Below, piece after piece: positions 47,264 through 56,620 of a stretch of DNA of 64,000 bases. The stretch is from NCBI RefSeq assembly GCF_022430545.2, contig NZ_CP092488.2, positions 4,650,001-4,714,000 on the forward strand, written 5' to 3'. The position numbers were made by a program, and so were the translations under genes. The DNA is from Mycobacterium paraterrae (GTDB lineage: Bacteria; Actinomycetota; Actinomycetes; Mycobacteriales; Mycobacteriaceae). The notes below the pieces were generated by a model. It was given only the letters and a program-made list of their open reading frames with translations. It was not told the origin of the DNA and did not search any database. Numbering within the stretch: position 1 is the stretch's first letter; every line of letters begins with the position of its first letter.

Positions 47264-48511
47264 TCAGATTGAGAACCGCTCCCGATAGCGGGTGAAGCGG
47301 CTGGGCAGGTCGTGCTCGTCGAGCCCGAACATGTCGGCCGACGTCACGATCGTGCCCAGCCGTCCGCGTCGATGGTGGTGCAGATAGTCGACCACCGCGG
47401 CCCGGACGCGGTCGGTCAGCGGCTCCCCCGCCAGTTCGTAGACTTGCTCGACCGTGCCAAGTTCGTCCGCCATGAAGTCGTCGAAGCGAACGTCGATCGA
47501 GCGGTCGGGCGGTAGGAGATCCCGGTCGCGGACGAGAGCGCCCATCATCAGTTCTAGGCGGTCGCACCATGATGCGGCGATCTCGCGCACCGGCACCGGC
47601 GAGCGATGCATGCGCGCGGTGTAGGTCAGCATCGCCAGCATCGATAGCACTACCGGCACGGGGTCGCGGTGAGTGCACACGACAACGACGCCCGGAAACA
47701 CCGCGCCCAGAACCGCCAGCTGTTCGAGGTGCTGTGGCGATTTCAGCAGCCAGCGGCGCCCACCCCTGAGGAACTGCAGAGCCTTCAGCTGCAGCTTGAG
47801 ATATTCGTACGAGGATGTCTGGTCGTGCGCGAGGTAGTAGTCGCGCCAGCGCGGCACGTGGGCAAGCGTCTCGAAAAGCATTGTCGACATGTCATTGGCC
47901 AGCAGCTGGATCTCTTCATGGACGTGCTCGGTGGTCATCTCGTGCATGAGCGGAAAGTGCGGCATCGCCGCGTTCATGAATTCGAGAGCCAGGTCCATGC
48001 GCGCCTTGCGGGGATCGGGCTCTAATCCCACCTCGGCCGGCAGCGGAAACGGCTCGACACTTTCCCAGTAGGGAATGGTCCGGAAGGTGGGCCCCGCGGC
48101 CAGCAGGTTGTGCAGATGGGTGGTACCGGTCCGGGGCAGGCCCGCGATGACTACAGGGGGCAGCAAATCGATGTCCCGAATCTCGGGGTGGCGCGCCAGC
48201 AAGTCGCTGAGCAGCAGCCGATTTTTCAGGAGCTGCAATATCTGCCCGTGGAAAGTGACGATCCCGGCAGCGGTCAAGCCGTCGATCTCGCTTAGCGCGG
48301 CCAGGTACACCTCGAGGCGCTCGCGGTAATCGTCCGGACCGAAGTCGGTCAGGCCGGTCTCGGCTTCCGCCTTGGCGTGCAGCACGTCGGCGTCCAGCGG
48401 GCAATCCGGCGCCATCGTGGCCAACAGATCGCGCATCTGGCCGCTTTCGGCACTGAACCGCGGCACTGCAAGGTCGTCGAGGTGTACGAGAGTGGGAGCC
48501 GCATCCGTCAC
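47264..48511 (-). CDS. PAPS-dependent sulfotransferase-family protein
   Basis: The 415-residue product contains the 5'-phosphosulfate loop GLPRTGTTHLHNLL near residues 124-137 and a 3'-phosphate region CTHRDPVPVVLSM near 281-293. These mark the large mycobacterial sulfotransferase family, which transfers sulfate from PAPS to lipids, glycolipids or small molecules. The acceptor is unknown. A GTG start at 48511 lies only 28 bases from the divergent TetR start, so both probably share one regulated promoter region. Confidence 0.87.
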   Translation of the reverse strand: MTDAAPTLVHLDDLAVPRFSAESGQMRDLLATMAPDCPLDADVLHAKAEAETGLTDFGPDDYRERLEVYLAALSEIDGLTAAGIVTFHGQILQLLKNRLLLSDLLARHPEIRDIDLLPPVVIAGLPRTGTTHLHNLLAAGPTFRTIPYWESVEPFPLPAEVGLEPDPRKARMDLALEFMNAAMPHFPLMHEMTTEHVHEEIQLLANDMSTMLFETLAHVPRWRDYYLAHDQTSSYEYLKLQLKALQFLRGGRRWLLKSPQHLEQLAVLGAVFPGVVVVCTHRDPVPVVLSMLAMLTYTARMHRSPVPVREIAASWCDRLELMMGALVRDRDLLPPDRSIDVRFDDFMADELGTVEQVYELAGEPLTDRVRAAVVDYLHHHRRGRLGTIVTSADMFGLDEHDLPSRFTRYRERFSI

Positions 48512-48539
48512 AGCTAATTATGTTACTATCAGTTTCGTA
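48512..48539. promoter_or_regulatory. 28-bp divergent promoter/operator between sulfotransferase and TetR genes
   Basis: The gap is too short for two separate leaders. A -10-like TACTAT (48524-48529) stands ten bases before the TetR ATG. On the other strand CATAAT/TAACAT stands just before the sulfotransferase GTG. Both mRNAs are therefore likely leaderless. TTAC and GTAA half-sites (48523-48526 and 48537-48540) flank the element and may be part of a TetR operator. Confidence 0.5.
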
Positions 48540-49115
48540 ATGAAAACAGAGCTCGGCCGTCCCCGCGACAAGCGGATCGACGGTGCCGTGCTGCGCTCGA
48601 CCGTTGAGCTCCTCGCCGAGACTGGCTACGCCGAACTCTCGGTCGATGCAATTGCTCGCCGCGCGGGCACCAGCAAACCCGCGATCTACCGGCGCTGGCC
48701 GAGCAAAGCTCACCTCGTACACGAAGCCGTTTTCCCAATCACTGACGCCACTGCCCTCCCCGAGACCGGATCGCTGGCTGGAGACGTTCGCGAGATGGTG
48801 CGCCGCACCGCGGTGGTGCTGAACTCCCCCGCGGCTCGCGCCGCCCTGCCCGGCCTCGTCGGTGAGATGGCTGCCGATCTGACGCTGCACGCGGCCTTAC
48901 TGGAACGTTTCGGCGACATCTTGTCCCGGGGCCTGACCGACCGGCTTACCGATGCCGTCGCCCGCGGCGAGGCCCGGGCGGACGTCACCGCCGCGGAGGT
49001 CGTCGAGGTCGTTGCCGGAACGACTTTCCTGGCACTACTCACCCGCGGCGATGCCCTGGACGAGTGCTGGGTGAACCGGACAGCGGCATTGATTGCGAGA
49101 GGAATCAGCGGATGA
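48540..49115 (+). CDS. TetR-family transcriptional regulator
   Basis: From the ATG at 48540 the product has 191 residues; the frame is open further upstream but only within the sulfotransferase gene. The N-terminal helix-turn-helix (about 12-58) contains LSVDAIARRAGTSKPAIYRRWPSKAHL. A TetR C-terminal helical domain follows. It overlaps the DUF1214 gene (ATGA) and is divergent from the sulfotransferase gene, so it likely represses itself and both neighbours. Confidence 0.88.
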   Translation: MKTELGRPRDKRIDGAVLRSTVELLAETGYAELSVDAIARRAGTSKPAIYRRWPSKAHLVHEAVFPITDATALPETGSLAGDVREMVRRTAVVLNSPAARAALPGLVGEMAADLTLHAALLERFGDILSRGLTDRLTDAVARGEARADVTAAEVVEVVAGTTFLALLTRGDALDECWVNRTAALIARGISG

Positions 49116-50251
49116 CCACCGATGGGTACGCGTCCACTGCGGCATGGCGTGAGCTATTGGACACTCTTCGTGAGTTGGATCGCTCGTTCTTGGATGGCGA
49201 TCGTGCTGTCACCGACGACCAGCAGATCGCCGACGGCTATCGGATGTTGGCCACCACCCTGGGTGTGGCTTTCGACGCCTGTCTGTTCGGTGAGCCGAGT
49301 CGACCCGTGTTCGCGGCGGTCAATACACCGTTTCGGCGTGACCGTCGGTGGGGCGGCGACAACACCGATGCCTACTACTTCCTCTGTCCGGTCGACCCCC
49401 GCCGCCGTTACCGCATCAGTGGCAACCGCGGTGACAGCGTGTACTTCTCGCTGACGGCGTACAACGAGCCGTCGCCGGGCGGCTGGTCGGACCGGATCGT
49501 GGCGATCGTGCGTGACGACGATCTCGACGTCGATGCCGGCGGGAATTTTTCGTTCGAGCTCGGACCGATACCGGACGCGGCGGTACTGATGACCCGCGAC
49601 TACCAGGCCGACCCGCTGACGGGCCGCCCGATCGACTGGCAAATCGAATCGCTCGACGAGCCCGAGCCGATCCGACATGGCGATGCCGAGACCGCGGCAA
49701 AGCTGCGTGCGGCAGCGGCCTGGATGCGAACCATGTTCGCGATCGTCCCATTGGCAGTGGGTGCGCGGGTCGACACGCCGCATTCTCTGGGCCACCAGAT
49801 CGCGCACGCAGCAAACGAATTCGCCGAACCATACCAAGTACCGGACGCCAATTTCGGATGGTCGGCGCGCGATGCCTGCTACTCCTACGGCAGCTTCGTG
49901 TTGGACGACGACGAGGCGCTGGTGATTACGCACCGCCCACCATCCTGCAGATTCTGGAATCTGGTGGTGTGGAACCAGTTCATGGCCACCCACGGCGTCA
50001 TCGACGGCCGTTGCTCGATCAACGGTCACTCCGCGGTGCCGAATGCCGACGGGTCGGTGACTGTCGTCCTTTCCCGTGACATGACGACACATCCGAATTC
50101 GCTGACCACACTTGACTATCCTCGCGGCAACCTGGCGTTTCGGTGGTTTCTCAGCGAAGACGTCCCGGCCCGGCCCGAGGTACAACTGGTGAAAGTGACT
50201 GATGCGCCGGGCAGCATCGGTTTACCTCACCGAAATGAACTGGCCCCCTAG
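49112..50251 (+). CDS. DUF1214-domain protein
   Basis: The ATG at 49112 overlaps the TetR stop and gives 379 residues. The C-terminal part (about 270-375: FWNLVVWNQFM, SINGHSAVPNADGSVTVVLS, and DYPRGNLAFRWFLSEDVPARPEVQLVKV) is the DUF1214 beta-sandwich. The N-terminal half is also beta-rich. DUF1214 proteins accompany sulfotransferases and oxidoreductases in mycobacteria; no reaction is established. No signal peptide is visible. Likely regulated by the preceding TetR. Confidence 0.82.
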   Translation: MTTDGYASTAAWRELLDTLRELDRSFLDGDRAVTDDQQIADGYRMLATTLGVAFDACLFGEPSRPVFAAVNTPFRRDRRWGGDNTDAYYFLCPVDPRRRYRISGNRGDSVYFSLTAYNEPSPGGWSDRIVAIVRDDDLDVDAGGNFSFELGPIPDAAVLMTRDYQADPLTGRPIDWQIESLDEPEPIRHGDAETAAKLRAAAAWMRTMFAIVPLAVGARVDTPHSLGHQIAHAANEFAEPYQVPDANFGWSARDACYSYGSFVLDDDEALVITHRPPSCRFWNLVVWNQFMATHGVIDGRCSINGHSAVPNADGSVTVVLSRDMTTHPNSLTTLDYPRGNLAFRWFLSEDVPARPEVQLVKVTDAPGSIGLPHRNELAP

Positions 50252-50349
50252 TTAACTGGGCCGCCAGCGTTCGTCTCAATAAATCCCGCGCAGTGATACA
50301 GCGCACTCAGCGTAAACCCAGCCGATTCTTAGTTTGGAGAAACATCTGT

Positions 50350-51108
50350 GTGGGAACCTTTTGCCTCATGAATGCGCATCGCGTCACTCGTCCCGTCAGT
50401 GCTGCGCTGGCCGCGGCAGGTTTACTCGGATTTACCACGTTACCGGTTTCCACTGCCCCACCGGCCGCCGCGCAGTGTCCGGACACGCAGGTCGTCTTCG
50501 CACGCGGCACCGGGGAAGAACCGGGTGTCGGGCCGACCGGCCAAGCGTTCATCGATGCGCTGCGCAGCCGTCTGCCCGGTAAGTCAGTGGACGTCTACCC
50601 GGTGAACTACCCGGCCAGCGACCAATGGTCGACCGGACTCGACGGCATCAGGGATGCCGGCGCGCACGTGGTGTCCGAGGCCGCTGCCTGCCCGAACACC
50701 AAGATGGTGCTCGGCGGATACTCCCAGGGCGCAGCGGTCGCGGGCTTCGTGACGTCGCCCGCCGTGCCGGACTCGGTGCCCCAAGACATTGATCCGGCGA
50801 CCATACCCAAGCCGCTTGACCCCTCAGTCGCCAATCATGTTGCCGCAGTTGTTCTCTTTGGGACGCCCAACGTCCGGGCGATGAACTTCCTCGGTCAGCC
50901 GCAGCTCGTGATCGGGCCGCTGTACCAGTCCAAGACCATCGAGGTGTGCGCGGTCGAGGACCCGGTGTGTTCCGAAGGGGTGAACTTCGCCGCGCATAAC
51001 AGCTACGTCGATGACGGCAGCGTGATCGCCCAAGGCGCCGACTTTGCGGCAAGCCACCTGCAGGGAGCCGGCGGCCCAGCGCCACAACACGGTGGCTTCG
51101 GCAGCTGA
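50350..51108 (+). CDS. Secreted cutinase-family serine esterase
   Basis: A GTG at 50350, nine bases after GGAGA, gives 252 residues; the ATG at 50368 is an alternative. A signal peptide (AALAAAGLLGF core, cut near AAA-QC) precedes a cutinase domain. The catalytic Ser is in GYSQGA (about 125), Asp in EDPVC (about 202) and His in AAHNSY (about 216), with paired Cys. Mycobacterial cutinase-like proteins are lipases or phospholipases of the envelope or culture fluid. Probably monocistronic. Confidence 0.9.
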   Translation: MGTFCLMNAHRVTRPVSAALAAAGLLGFTTLPVSTAPPAAAQCPDTQVVFARGTGEEPGVGPTGQAFIDALRSRLPGKSVDVYPVNYPASDQWSTGLDGIRDAGAHVVSEAAACPNTKMVLGGYSQGAAVAGFVTSPAVPDSVPQDIDPATIPKPLDPSVANHVAAVVLFGTPNVRAMNFLGQPQLVIGPLYQSKTIEVCAVEDPVCSEGVNFAAHNSYVDDGSVIAQGADFAASHLQGAGGPAPQHGGFGS

Positions 51109-51300
51109 ACTGGTAGCTGGCCTGCGTCGCCAACCCGAGACGCGCGAGGCGGCGTCCTAGCGCGCTCGCCGGCTCTCGCCAGCGGCACTCCTCTGTCGGC
51201 AACGACGGCGCCACCGTTTCACGATTCGGCTCGCCAACATTCGCGGTGAGCTAGCGTCGAGGAACGACTTGTCGTGCGCATCCAGGGATGGAGTATCTCT

Positions 51301-52389
51301 ATGGGGATCCGAGTCGCCCATGTTGCCACCGGAAACGTGGGCCGGTTGGCGCTGACCGAGCTGATCAGCAACCCGCGGTTCGACCTGGTCGGCCTCTGCG
51401 TCTCGACGCCGGACAAAGTCGGCAGGGACGCCGGCGAGCTCGCCGGACTGGATGCGATCACCGGGATCTCCGCCGTCGACGACCTCGACGCGCTGATCGC
51501 CGCCCGGCCGGAGTGCATCGTGTACTGCGCGATGGGCGACACCCGTCTGCCCGAGGCGATGGCCGACGTGATGCGCATACTGGCTGCCGGGATCAACGTC
51601 GTGGGCTCCTCGCCCGGGTTGCTGCAGTATCCCTGGGGTGTCATGCCGGAGAAATACATTCAGCGGGTGGAAGATGCTGCCCAACAGGGAAACTCGAGTT
51701 TGTTCATCAGCGGTGTCGACCCTGGCTTTGTCAACGACCTGATTCCACTCGCCCTGGCCGGCACCTGTCAGCGCATCGAGCAGGTTCGTTGCATGGAGAT
51801 TCATGACTATGCGTCCTATGACGGCGCAGAAGTCATGCACTACATGGGTTTCGCCCGCCCGCTGGACGAAATTCCCATGTTGCTGCAGCCGGGCGTGCTC
51901 AGTATTGCGTGGGGGACGGCGATCCGGCAGCTCGCCGCGGGTCTCGGGATCGAGGTCGACGAGATCACCGAGTCGTATCAACGCGAACCGGCACCTGAGG
52001 ATTTCGACATCGCGGTCGGCCATGTCGCCAAGGGCACACTCGCTGTCCTGCAATTCGAGATCCGCGGCATGGTCGACGGCCACCCTGCCATTGTCATCGA
52101 GCACGTCACTCGCCTACGGCCTGATCTGCGCCCGGACCTCCCGCAGCCCGCTGCGGGAGGGGGCTCGTATCGCATTCAAATCACCGGGGAGCCTTCGTAT
52201 GCCGTCGACATCGTGCCCAGCAGCCGCTTCGGCGATCACAATCAAGCCGCGATCTCGGGCGCGGCCGGCCGTATCGTCAATGCCATTCCCGCGGTGATCG
52301 CCGCGGCGCCCGGTATCAGGACGACCTTGGACCTGCCGTTCATCACTGGAAGCGGACTCTACGCTCGCGAAGAGGTCGTGACTGCGTAA
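51301..52389 (+). CDS. NAD(P)-binding oxidoreductase, dihydrodipicolinate reductase/diaminopentanoate dehydrogenase-like
   Basis: The frame opens at 51274, but the ATG at 51301 gives 362 residues starting MGIRVAHVATGNVGRLAL, whose GxGNVG-type loop is the dinucleotide site of this family. A second alpha/beta domain follows, with SGVDPGFVNDLIPL near residue 142. This type is abundant in mycobacteria and acts on unknown, possibly sterol- or amine-derived, substrates. It stands alone between the cutinase and the CsbD-like gene. Confidence 0.82.
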   Translation: MGIRVAHVATGNVGRLALTELISNPRFDLVGLCVSTPDKVGRDAGELAGLDAITGISAVDDLDALIAARPECIVYCAMGDTRLPEAMADVMRILAAGINVVGSSPGLLQYPWGVMPEKYIQRVEDAAQQGNSSLFISGVDPGFVNDLIPLALAGTCQRIEQVRCMEIHDYASYDGAEVMHYMGFARPLDEIPMLLQPGVLSIAWGTAIRQLAAGLGIEVDEITESYQREPAPEDFDIAVGHVAKGTLAVLQFEIRGMVDGHPAIVIEHVTRLRPDLRPDLPQPAAGGGSYRIQITGEPSYAVDIVPSSRFGDHNQAAISGAAGRIVNAIPAVIAAAPGIRTTLDLPFITGSGLYAREEVVTA

Positions 52390-52587
52390 CCGTCCGCATC
52401 CTCTTGGGAGACAGGACGTTCCGCCCGTTTGGGAATGCGCCGCCAATGGTGCGCCGAGTGCGCGACCGCAGCGGCGGGCTCGGATGTGTCGTGGAGGTCG
52501 CTGCCGTCGGCGCCACCGATTAGCTGAACCGACCCGAATGCGAACGGTCCGGCCCGCCGTGACGGACCGGACCGCGCGCGATCGCGA

Positions 52588-52824
52588 CTACTGGTGCTTT
52601 TTCTGCCGCTGTTCGGCGGACTCGGCGCCGGCGCGAGCCGACTCGGCCTCGGCCTCTTTCTTCGCCGCATCGCGCTGAGCGTCGGCCTTGTCCTGCTGAG
52701 CCTCACCCTCCCGCTTGATGTCATCACGTCCGGCGATGGTTCCGCCGACTTCCTTGACTTTTCCTTTGACGCCTTCGACGGCACCCTTGATGCCTTCTTC
52801 TGGCCCGCTATTCTGATCCGCCAT
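52588..52824 (-). CDS. CsbD-like small stress protein
   Basis: The 78-residue protein is highly charged and helical. The first half, with the GIKGAVEGVKGKVKEVGGTI repeat-like text, resembles CsbD and the mycobacterial microaggregate-binding-type proteins. The second half is a Lys/Glu/Ala/Gln-rich probable coiled coil. CsbD is a general-stress protein of unknown activity. The ATG follows GGGGAGA. Confidence 0.72.
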   Translation of the reverse strand: MADQNSGPEEGIKGAVEGVKGKVKEVGGTIAGRDDIKREGEAQQDKADAQRDAAKKEAEAESARAGAESAEQRQKKHQ

Positions 52825-53086
52825 GGATCTCCCCTTTCGTCAGTGTCGAGCTACCGCTCATGCGTACGAATCGGGCTGACGCGCACCACTTGACCTGCGC
52901 TGTAAGCGCATTCATGGTTTTGATGCCCCAACGATCAACCGTTGTCAATTCGCACTTAGGGGCTTCCCGATCTTCCCGCGGCCAAACACCGACAGGGCAA
53001 CGCCAGGTCAGCGCCCCAGAGACCGCGCGGCGCATTGGATAGCGCTGGGATACGGTTTGGAACTACCCCGATGTAAGGAGTGTGGT

Positions 53087-53671
53087 GTGACGAGGATTCC
53101 GCCGCGGGCGATCGCCCCGATGGTGATCGCCGCGACGCTGATAGCGTCGGCCGTCGGCTGTAGCAATGATTCGACGTCGACGAAGGCGCCATCGGGATCC
53201 GCCACCACCCCACGCCCGCCGGTCAGTGACTACACCACGCTGCTGATCAAGGCCAGCGATATCAAGGCCCCCGATGCCTTTACCGCCGGGCCCGCCACCA
53301 AGGACCCGAACGGTCAGCAAGGTGCTTCGGTAACCTTCACCGACTCCGACCACAGCCACTCGATCATCGACACGATCCAGATCCTGCCGGACGTCGAAGC
53401 CGCCGCGAGCGCGCTCGACTCGGCGAAGGCATCGCGCCGCGAAACGCTGCACGCCAAGTCCCTGCGCGTCGAAGTCGGCGTGGGAGGCGCGACAGTGACC
53501 GGCCAGTCAGAGGACCATTCCAAGGGCGTGACAGTGCTGCTGTTCACCGAAAACAAGGCGTTGGTCACCATCGAGTTCGACGGTCCCTCGTATGCGCTCG
53601 CGCCGCCGGAGTTTGTCGCCGATGTCGGCCAAAAGCAGGACGAGCTGGTCAAAAACGCCCTCGGCAGCTGA
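53087..53671 (+). CDS. Probable lipoprotein of unknown function
   Basis: The GTG at 53087 follows AAGGAG and gives 194 residues. A hydrophobic signal ends in a lipobox with Cys in SAVGC near residue 25, so the mature protein should be lipid-anchored outside the inner membrane. A short Ser/Thr/Pro linker leads to a domain of about 150 residues, starting SDYTTLLIKASDI, that resembles mycobacterial sensor-domain or LpqN-type lipoproteins. Ligand unknown. Confidence 0.78.
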   Translation: MTRIPPRAIAPMVIAATLIASAVGCSNDSTSTKAPSGSATTPRPPVSDYTTLLIKASDIKAPDAFTAGPATKDPNGQQGASVTFTDSDHSHSIIDTIQILPDVEAAASALDSAKASRRETLHAKSLRVEVGVGGATVTGQSEDHSKGVTVLLFTENKALVTIEFDGPSYALAPPEFVADVGQKQDELVKNALGS

Positions 53672-53726
53672 AACGTCACCTGCAGTTCTTCTGTGACTCA
53701 GTCTCTTACGCCCGTTTGATCCAGCC

Positions 53727-54491
53727 TCAGCCACCGACCATGGCCAGGCCGCCGTCGACCGGGATCAGCTGACCGGTGATGAAATGGGCTGCGGCGCTGG
53801 CCAGGAAGACCAATACCGGGCCCAGGTCGTCGGTGGGGTCGCCGAGCTTGCCGCCCAACGGGATCGACAACTTCATCTGCTGGTCGATGAACGGGGCGAC
53901 GTCCGGACCGAGGAAGTCGCGAAACCGGTCCGCACCAGGTGTCTTCACCGCGGGCGCAAGCGCGTTGACAGTGACTCGATCCGCGCCCCACGCCTTGGCC
54001 GCGGAACGTGTCCACGCCTGGACCGCACCCTTGGTGGCCGCGTAAACAGCCGCGACCGGGCTACCCATCACGGCCTCGGCGGATCCGAAATTGATTATCT
54101 GACCACCGTTTTCGCGCATCGCTCGGTAGGCGGCCTGATTGGTCAGCACTGTCGCCTTCACGTTGGTCGCCAGCAGAAAATCGACCTCGTCGCTGCCGAT
54201 GGACCCGGGCACTCCCGGCTGCCACAGGCCTGCGGCGTGGACCAGCACGTCCAGACCGCCGAGTTCCTCCACCGCGCCCTCAAAAGTCCTGTCCACCGAG
54301 TGCACATCTCGGACGTCGCACTGCAACCACGTCACTGCCGCCGCGTCGACAGCGGCGGGGGTCCGATGATAGGTAGCCACAAGTTGCGCTCCCGCATCGT
54401 GCAGAACGCGGACGGCCGCTGCTCCGATCCCGGTGGCGGCGCCGGTCACCAATACTCGGCGGCCTTCCAGTAAGGGCTGCGGTACTGTCAT
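53727..54491 (-). CDS. Short-chain dehydrogenase/reductase
   Basis: The 254-residue SDR has the cofactor loop TGAATGIG (16-23), the HAAG element near 90 and the catalytic Tyr and Lys in YAATK near 150. The C-terminal PVDGGLAMVGG is typical of classical SDRs. The Arg/His residues after the second strand (TYHRT) suggest NADP(H). It is the last gene of the minus-strand cluster starting at 59270 and probably oxidises or reduces an intermediate of that pathway. Confidence 0.88.
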   Translation of the reverse strand: MTVPQPLLEGRRVLVTGAATGIGAAAVRVLHDAGAQLVATYHRTPAAVDAAAVTWLQCDVRDVHSVDRTFEGAVEELGGLDVLVHAAGLWQPGVPGSIGSDEVDFLLATNVKATVLTNQAAYRAMRENGGQIINFGSAEAVMGSPVAAVYAATKGAVQAWTRSAAKAWGADRVTVNALAPAVKTPGADRFRDFLGPDVAPFIDQQMKLSIPLGGKLGDPTDDLGPVLVFLASAAAHFITGQLIPVDGGLAMVGG

Positions 54492-54555
54492 GGCCGCGGA
54501 GTCTATCCGCCCTCGACAACGACGTCGGGTAAAGGTGCCGTATAGCCGCGTTACG

Positions 54556-55824
54556 TCAGAACGCGTCAGGGTCGACCTGCACCTCGGCCGGTACGGGGTG
54601 GCGATACAGCCGTGATGCGTTCTCCCAGGTGAACTTCCGGATCAGGTGCACCGGCAGATCCCCGATCTGCTGATGCACGATCTCCTGTGTATGCGGCCAG
54701 GTGGAGTCGCAGTGCGGATAATCGGCTTCCAGCATGATGTTGTCGGCTCCGATGCGATCGTGCTGCACGAAAGACGACTTGTCTTCCACGGCGCAGAACC
54801 AGAAGTTGCGGGTGAACACCTCGGCCGGGGTCAGGCTCTCCCCCAGCGCGGCCCATGTGCCGTACATTTCGTGGTAACCGAGCATATGATCGAGGCGATC
54901 CAATAGCCCTGCGACCCAACCGATTCCGCCCTCGGACAAGCAGATCTTGAGATCGGGGAACCTGCTCGGCAACCCGGAGTACAGCCAATCGACCGCCGCC
55001 GATATGGCGTACGCGAAGAACAGCACGCCCTGCACATCCGGTGGTGCGTCGTCTGTGGTCGACGGCGACGACCCCGACGACCCGATGTGTAGGTTCACCA
55101 CCGTCCCGGTGTCCGCGCACGCGGCCATCATCGGATCCCAGTGGCCGGAATGAATGCTGGGCAACCCCAGCATGGACGGATTTTCGCTGAAGGTGATCGC
55201 ATGGAATCCGCGCTCGGCGTTCTCGTAAATCATCTGCGCACCGAGTTCGGGATCCAGCAGCCAAGGCAGCTGGCAAGCAATGATCCGGCCCGGGTGCGAA
55301 CCGGCCCACACGTCGTGATGCCAGTCGTTCCAGGCGCGCACCGAGGCCAGCGCCAGATCGCGGTCCTTGGTCACCTGCTGCAGGCGCTGGCCGGCGAACC
55401 CTGGCAAGAATGACGGAAAATTGAGTGACGCGTAGACGCCGTTGAGGTCCATGTCTTTGACCCGGGCATCGATATCCCAAGCACCCCGCCGCATTTCGTC
55501 GAAGCGCACCGGCTCGAAGCCGTACTCCGACACCGGACGACCGACGACCGCGTTAAATCCGACGTTTGGCAGCACCTGGTTGTCGTAGACCCACGTCTGG
55601 CCGCCGTGGTCGGTCTCCACCACCTTCGGTGCGCGGTCGGCGAACCGGAGCGGCAGGCGCCCGGTGAATGTGTCCGGCGGCTCGACGATGTGATCGTCCA
55701 CCGAGATCAGGGTGTAACGCCGCAAAGCCCTGGGCGGATCAGGCAGAAACGTGACTGACCGGTCTTGGCCGGTCTTCGCGGTGGTGAAATTCAGATTGGC
55801 GGCCAGATCGTCGATCGATTTCAT
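54556..55824 (-). CDS. Amidohydrolase-superfamily (amidohydrolase 2) metalloenzyme
   Basis: The 422-residue product begins, after a short lead, with SVDDHIVEP, the metal-binding Asp-x-His variant of this family. A central His in HSGHWDPM near residue 225 and the C-terminal LEADYPHCDSTWPH near 375 supply further ligands. The group includes decarboxylases and hydrolases such as ACMSD-like enzymes. It lies 22 bases after the aldolase gene, so it likely shares a transcript and pathway with it. Confidence 0.87.
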   Translation of the reverse strand: MKSIDDLAANLNFTTAKTGQDRSVTFLPDPPRALRRYTLISVDDHIVEPPDTFTGRLPLRFADRAPKVVETDHGGQTWVYDNQVLPNVGFNAVVGRPVSEYGFEPVRFDEMRRGAWDIDARVKDMDLNGVYASLNFPSFLPGFAGQRLQQVTKDRDLALASVRAWNDWHHDVWAGSHPGRIIACQLPWLLDPELGAQMIYENAERGFHAITFSENPSMLGLPSIHSGHWDPMMAACADTGTVVNLHIGSSGSSPSTTDDAPPDVQGVLFFAYAISAAVDWLYSGLPSRFPDLKICLSEGGIGWVAGLLDRLDHMLGYHEMYGTWAALGESLTPAEVFTRNFWFCAVEDKSSFVQHDRIGADNIMLEADYPHCDSTWPHTQEIVHQQIGDLPVHLIRKFTWENASRLYRHPVPAEVQVDPDAF

Positions 55825-55846
55825 CGCGCTTCGCTCACTATCAGCC

Positions 55847-56620
55847 TCAATCCAGGACGGCGGGATCGGCTTTGATGGTCAGGCGTGCCGCACCCGCCCA
55901 ATACACGTCGGCCGCGCGTTCGACGAGTGACCGCTGCACGCCGGCCATGTCCGACCAATTCATCGGCGTGGGTCGCATGCCGGTGAGCAGCACGTCGTAG
56001 GCGAGCCTGCAGACCCGCTCGATGGATGCGGCGCGGTAGACGGCCTCCGCGAGATTGCGCCCGGTGGCGATCACGCCATGATTGGCCAGGATCGTGAGAT
56101 TGGCGCCACCGATCCGGGCCGCGAGATCGGCTGCGCGCGAAGCACTGTCGATCTCGCCGTCGTAGGTCTCGACTAGGCAGAGGTCATCCAGGAACAATGA
56201 GCCGGTCTGATGCACCAGCTCCGGCAGCCTGCCCAGCGCGGCGAGCACGCAGACGTAATACGGGTGGTTGTGAATGACCACCCGAGCGTCGCTGCGGGCA
56301 CGGTGCAGCTCGGTGTGGATGTGAATCGCGGGCGTGACGTCCCACCGCCCGCGCACCACCCTCGCGTCGGGGTTCACCACGCAGATGTCCGAGGCGGTGA
56401 TCTCCTGCCACCACAGGCCCCACGGATTGACGAACATGTCGGTCCGCCCATCGGGTTGCCAGGTGATGTGTCCGGCCAGATTCTCGGCGAAACCGATCGC
56501 GGCCAGGTGACGGAAGGCGACGGCCAGCGCTTGCTCGTCGGTCAGGTCGACGCCGACGGGCGGGACCACCGACGGCGCCCACACCTGCAGGCCGCCTTGG
56601 CGGGCGTCAGGAGCGTTCAT
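55847..56620 (-). CDS. Class II aldolase/adducin-family protein
   Basis: From the ATG at 56620 (site GGAGAT) the product has 257 residues. The family marks are AENLAGHITWQPDG, the metal-binding HIHTELHRARSDARVVIHNHP stretch (His near 105-125) and ILANHGVIATG near 180. Members cleave phosphorylated sugars or act as decarboxylases or scaffolds. The start overlaps the end of the acyl-CoA ligase gene by 14 bases. The frame runs to 56653, but that extension lacks support. Confidence 0.86.
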   Translation of the reverse strand: MNAPDARQGGLQVWAPSVVPPVGVDLTDEQALAVAFRHLAAIGFAENLAGHITWQPDGRTDMFVNPWGLWWQEITASDICVVNPDARVVRGRWDVTPAIHIHTELHRARSDARVVIHNHPYYVCVLAALGRLPELVHQTGSLFLDDLCLVETYDGEIDSASRAADLAARIGGANLTILANHGVIATGRNLAEAVYRAASIERVCRLAYDVLLTGMRPTPMNWSDMAGVQRSLVERAADVYWAGAARLTIKADPAVLD

